From: Parapedobacter luteus
GTDB taxonomy: Bacteria; Bacteroidota; Bacteroidia; Sphingobacteriales; Sphingobacteriaceae
NCBI RefSeq assembly: GCF_900168055.1
Contig: NZ_FUYS01000002.1
Coordinates: 558,888-622,887, forward strand
DNA: 64,000 bases
Reading direction: 5' to 3'
In this document: piece by piece, positions 62,515-64,000 of the stretch
Numbering within the stretch: the stretch's first letter is position 1
Layout of the letters: each line of letters opens with the position of its first letter
Made by a program: the position numbers and the translations under genes
The notes under the pieces: generated by a model
Database searches by the model: none
The model's input: the letters and a program-made list of their open reading frames with translations, nothing else
What the model was told of the DNA's origin: nothing

Positions 62515-63462
62515 TTATTTTTTTAGGGTCTGGATGATTAAGTTGGCCAATTCCTCGCCAATACGCTCCTGCGCCTCATTAGTTGCTGCCCCGATATGGG
62601 GGGTCAGCGATACCCGGGGATTTGTCAATAATTCCTTACGGGGTGTGGGCTCGTTTTCGAACACATCCAAGCCTGCAAAGGCTACTTTTCCACTATTGAG
62701 CGCATCGATAAGTGCCAACTCGTCGATCACACCGCCGCGTGAAGCATTGACAAGGCCGACCCCGGGCTTCAACAGCTCAAATTCGTCCTTTCCAATAATC
62801 GGTTTATCGGTGAAGGGCACATGCAATGAAATGAAATCAGCATTTTGCAATAACTCGGCAAGTGCAACCTGTTTGATAGGCACGTCCACGGTAATGCCTC
62901 CAGACAAGGTTAGCGGGAGCGCCGCAGGAACTTCAAACAGGTCACTTACCATCACGTCCATTCCCAATCCCAGTCCGACCTTGGCTGTCTCTTTGCCGAT
63001 TCGTCCGAACCCAACGATACCCAACGTTTTTCCGCGCAGTTCGACACCTTTCGCATACGCCTTTTTAAGCCCACCAAAATTGGTATCTCCCTCAAGAGGC
63101 ATTTTGCGCTGTGCATCATAAAGGAACCGCACACCGCCCAATAAATGCGCAAACACCAATTCGGCCACGGACAATGAGGAGGCCGCTGGCGTATTCACCA
63201 CGGCAATTCCCTTGGCAAGGGCATAATCGACATCGATATTGTCCATCCCTACTCCTCCCCTTCCGATCAATTTCAGGTTTGGACACACATCAATTAGCGC
63301 TTGGCGCACTTTCGTTGCACTGCGTACCGTAATAGCGTCGTATGCAGGTAGTTTTAAAGGGAGCTCCTTTTGTGGTATATGATTCGTATCTACGGTGAAC
63401 CCTGCCTTTTCAAGCAGTAGCTTGCCAAGGGGATCTATTCCGTCGTTTGCTAGTATTTTCAT
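62515..63462 (-). CDS. serA: D-3-phosphoglycerate dehydrogenase (short form)
   Basis: 315 residues. Oxidises 3-phosphoglycerate, first step of serine synthesis. D-2-hydroxyacid dehydrogenase pattern: ITVRSATKVRQALID, LIGRGGVGMDNIDV, NTPAASSLSVAELVFAHLL, the NAD motif LGIVGFGRIGKETA, LHVPFTDKPIIG, NASRGGVIDELALI, GLDVFENEPTP and LTPHIGAATNEAQERIG. It lacks the C-terminal ACT domain of long SerA. serC precedes it by 76 nt on the same strand, which strongly supports the substrate. Confidence 0.93.
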   Translation of the reverse strand: MKILANDGIDPLGKLLLEKAGFTVDTNHIPQKELPLKLPAYDAITVRSATKVRQALIDVCPNLKLIGRGGVGMDNIDVDYALAKGIAVVNTPAASSLSVAELVFAHLLGGVRFLYDAQRKMPLEGDTNFGGLKKAYAKGVELRGKTLGIVGFGRIGKETAKVGLGLGMDVMVSDLFEVPAALPLTLSGGITVDVPIKQVALAELLQNADFISLHVPFTDKPIIGKDEFELLKPGVGLVNASRGGVIDELALIDALNSGKVAFAGLDVFENEPTPRKELLTNPRVSLTPHIGAATNEAQERIGEELANLIIQTLKK

Positions 63463-63494
63463 CTATATATTTGCTTTTTTATCCGCGACGAAGC

Positions 63495-63522
63495 TCGCCT
63501 GCCTACGATAAGCGGCGGGCGA
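63495..63522. promoter_or_regulatory. Hairpin in the serC-serA gap
   Basis: 9-bp stem with one wobble (TCGCCTGCC with GGCGGGCGA) and a 10-nt loop between the two genes. It may adjust relative expression or stabilise mRNA. Confidence 0.35.
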
Positions 63523-63538
63523 TAGCTTACAGTTACAA

Positions 63539-64000
63539 CTATTTATTTTTTTCTTCAAATTCCTGCATGGCATCGACCAGTGCATTAACACCAGTGATAC
63601 TCAACGCGTTGTATATGGAAGCCCGGAAACCGCCAACGCTCCGGTGACCTTTAAGCCCTACTAAGCCGCGTTCTTTAGCCAACGCTAAGAATGCGTCTTC
63701 ATGTACCTTGTCCTCCATTACAAACGTGACATTCATCCGTGAGCGATCTTCCGGTACAGCCGTTCCCCTGAACAACGGATTCCGGTCAATTTCGTCATAA
63801 AGCGTACGTGCCTTAATGATGTTCTCCTGTTCGATCACTTCGACCCCTCCCTTGCTTTTCAGCCAACGCAGGTTGAGCATAGATACATAAATCGAGAATA
63901 CGGGGGGCGTATTATACATGGAGCCCGCAGCGATATGAGGTTGGTAATCAAAAATAGTCGGTAAGGTACGCCCTGTTTTACCCAACAAGTCGTCTTTCAC
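63539..64000 (-). CDS. serC: Phosphoserine aminotransferase (C-terminal part; start outside window)
   Basis: The visible 153 residues are the C-terminal part of SerC, which makes phosphoserine from 3-phosphohydroxypyruvate. Landmarks: NTPPVFSIYVSMLNLRWLKSKG-type helix (split here as NTPPVFSIYVSML and LRWLKSKGG), RSRMNVTFVMEDK and LVGLKGHRSVGGFRASIYNA, including the Arg that binds the substrate. The PLP-Lys and N-terminal half lie beyond the window end. Together with serA it forms the serine operon. Confidence 0.94.
   Translation of the reverse strand: MKDDLLGKTGRTLPTIFDYQPHIAAGSMYNTPPVFSIYVSMLNLRWLKSKGGVEVIEQENIIKARTLYDEIDRNPLFRGTAVPEDRSRMNVTFVMEDKVHEDAFLALAKERGLVGLKGHRSVGGFRASIYNALSITGVNALVDAMQEFEEKNK

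Noticed and set aside
62534-63121. 195-codon plus-strand frame inside serA
   Set aside because: Antisense shadow, rich in Ser and Pro, as is usual for the complement of such genes.

Overview
The window is a gene-dense stretch of chromosome from a member of the Bacteroidetes, most likely family Sphingobacteriaceae (Pedobacter / Parapedobacter / Olivibacter type). The grounds are: -7 boxes of the form TAnnTTTG, often with a TTG about 19-21 bp upstream; a near absence of Shine-Dalgarno sequences; a czcA-czcC fused efflux gene; a sulfite reductase with a C-terminal extension next to cobA; and Bacteroidetes-type small families (DUF6660-like, DUF4890-like, DUF4932-like). I see no rRNA, tRNA, CRISPR array, intact insertion sequence or prophage. 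Most of the window is core chromosome, with a small accessory patch at about 24.6-26.4 kb.

Layout. 1-9.9 kb: smc (cut by the window start), a UbiD-type decarboxylase, an Hsp31/DJ-1-like protein, a Na-efflux-type ABC-2 transporter pair, a small exported Glu/Lys-rich protein and 3-hydroxybutyryl-CoA dehydrogenase. 9.9-10.2 kb: an intergenic region with an unusual 11-bp periodic array. 10.2-17.1 kb: an RluA pseudouridine synthase, then a heavy-metal efflux locus (Cys/His-rich small protein, CzcA fused to a CzcC/TolC domain, CzcB lipoprotein). 17.2-22.5 kb: a DUF72 protein, purH, purN and asnB. 22.6-26.4 kb: a DUF1080 protein, glutaryl-CoA-dehydrogenase-like enzyme, and an AT-rich predicted metalloprotease lipoprotein flanked by apparent gene remnants. 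26.2-28.6 kb: a LuxR-type regulator preceded by a gutted copy of itself, folB, Hsp20 and a thioesterase. 28.7-34.5 kb: the four-gene ligase-associated DNA repair cassette (exonuclease, ATP-dependent ligase, Lhr-type helicase, PdeM nuclease). 34.5-38.8 kb: PfpI-family protein, SMP-30 lactonase, OmpA/TPR protein and an enoyl-CoA hydratase. 38.8-44 kb: envelope sugar genes (manC, kdsD, kdsA) with recQ. 44.1-47.6 kb: pstSCAB without phoU. 47.8-54.2 kb: a complete assimilatory sulfate reduction operon (sulfite reductase, two siroheme enzymes, APS reductase, cysD, cysN). 54.4-57.2 kb: gdhA, a small conserved-looking gene, a sirtuin lacking the usual zinc cysteines, and rnhA. 57.3-59.9 kb: an uncharacterised four-gene signalling cassette (small soluble protein, seven-helix membrane protein, histidine kinase, NarL-type regulator). 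59.9-64 kb: lysC-lysA and serC-serA.

The most interesting things seen are: (1) at least six genes whose TAnnTTTG box ends only 4-6 nt before the start codon, suggesting a class of leaderless mRNAs; (2) the 11-bp phased array at 9931-10033; (3) the four-gene signalling cassette, preceded by a large nested inverted repeat; (4) the inner-membrane/outer-membrane fusion with an internal signal peptide; (5) an internally deleted 53-codon relic of the neighbouring LuxR gene; (6) a short upstream ORF ahead of the sulfate operon. Several gene starts are corrected here because the upstream in-frame start overlaps a promoter or terminator.
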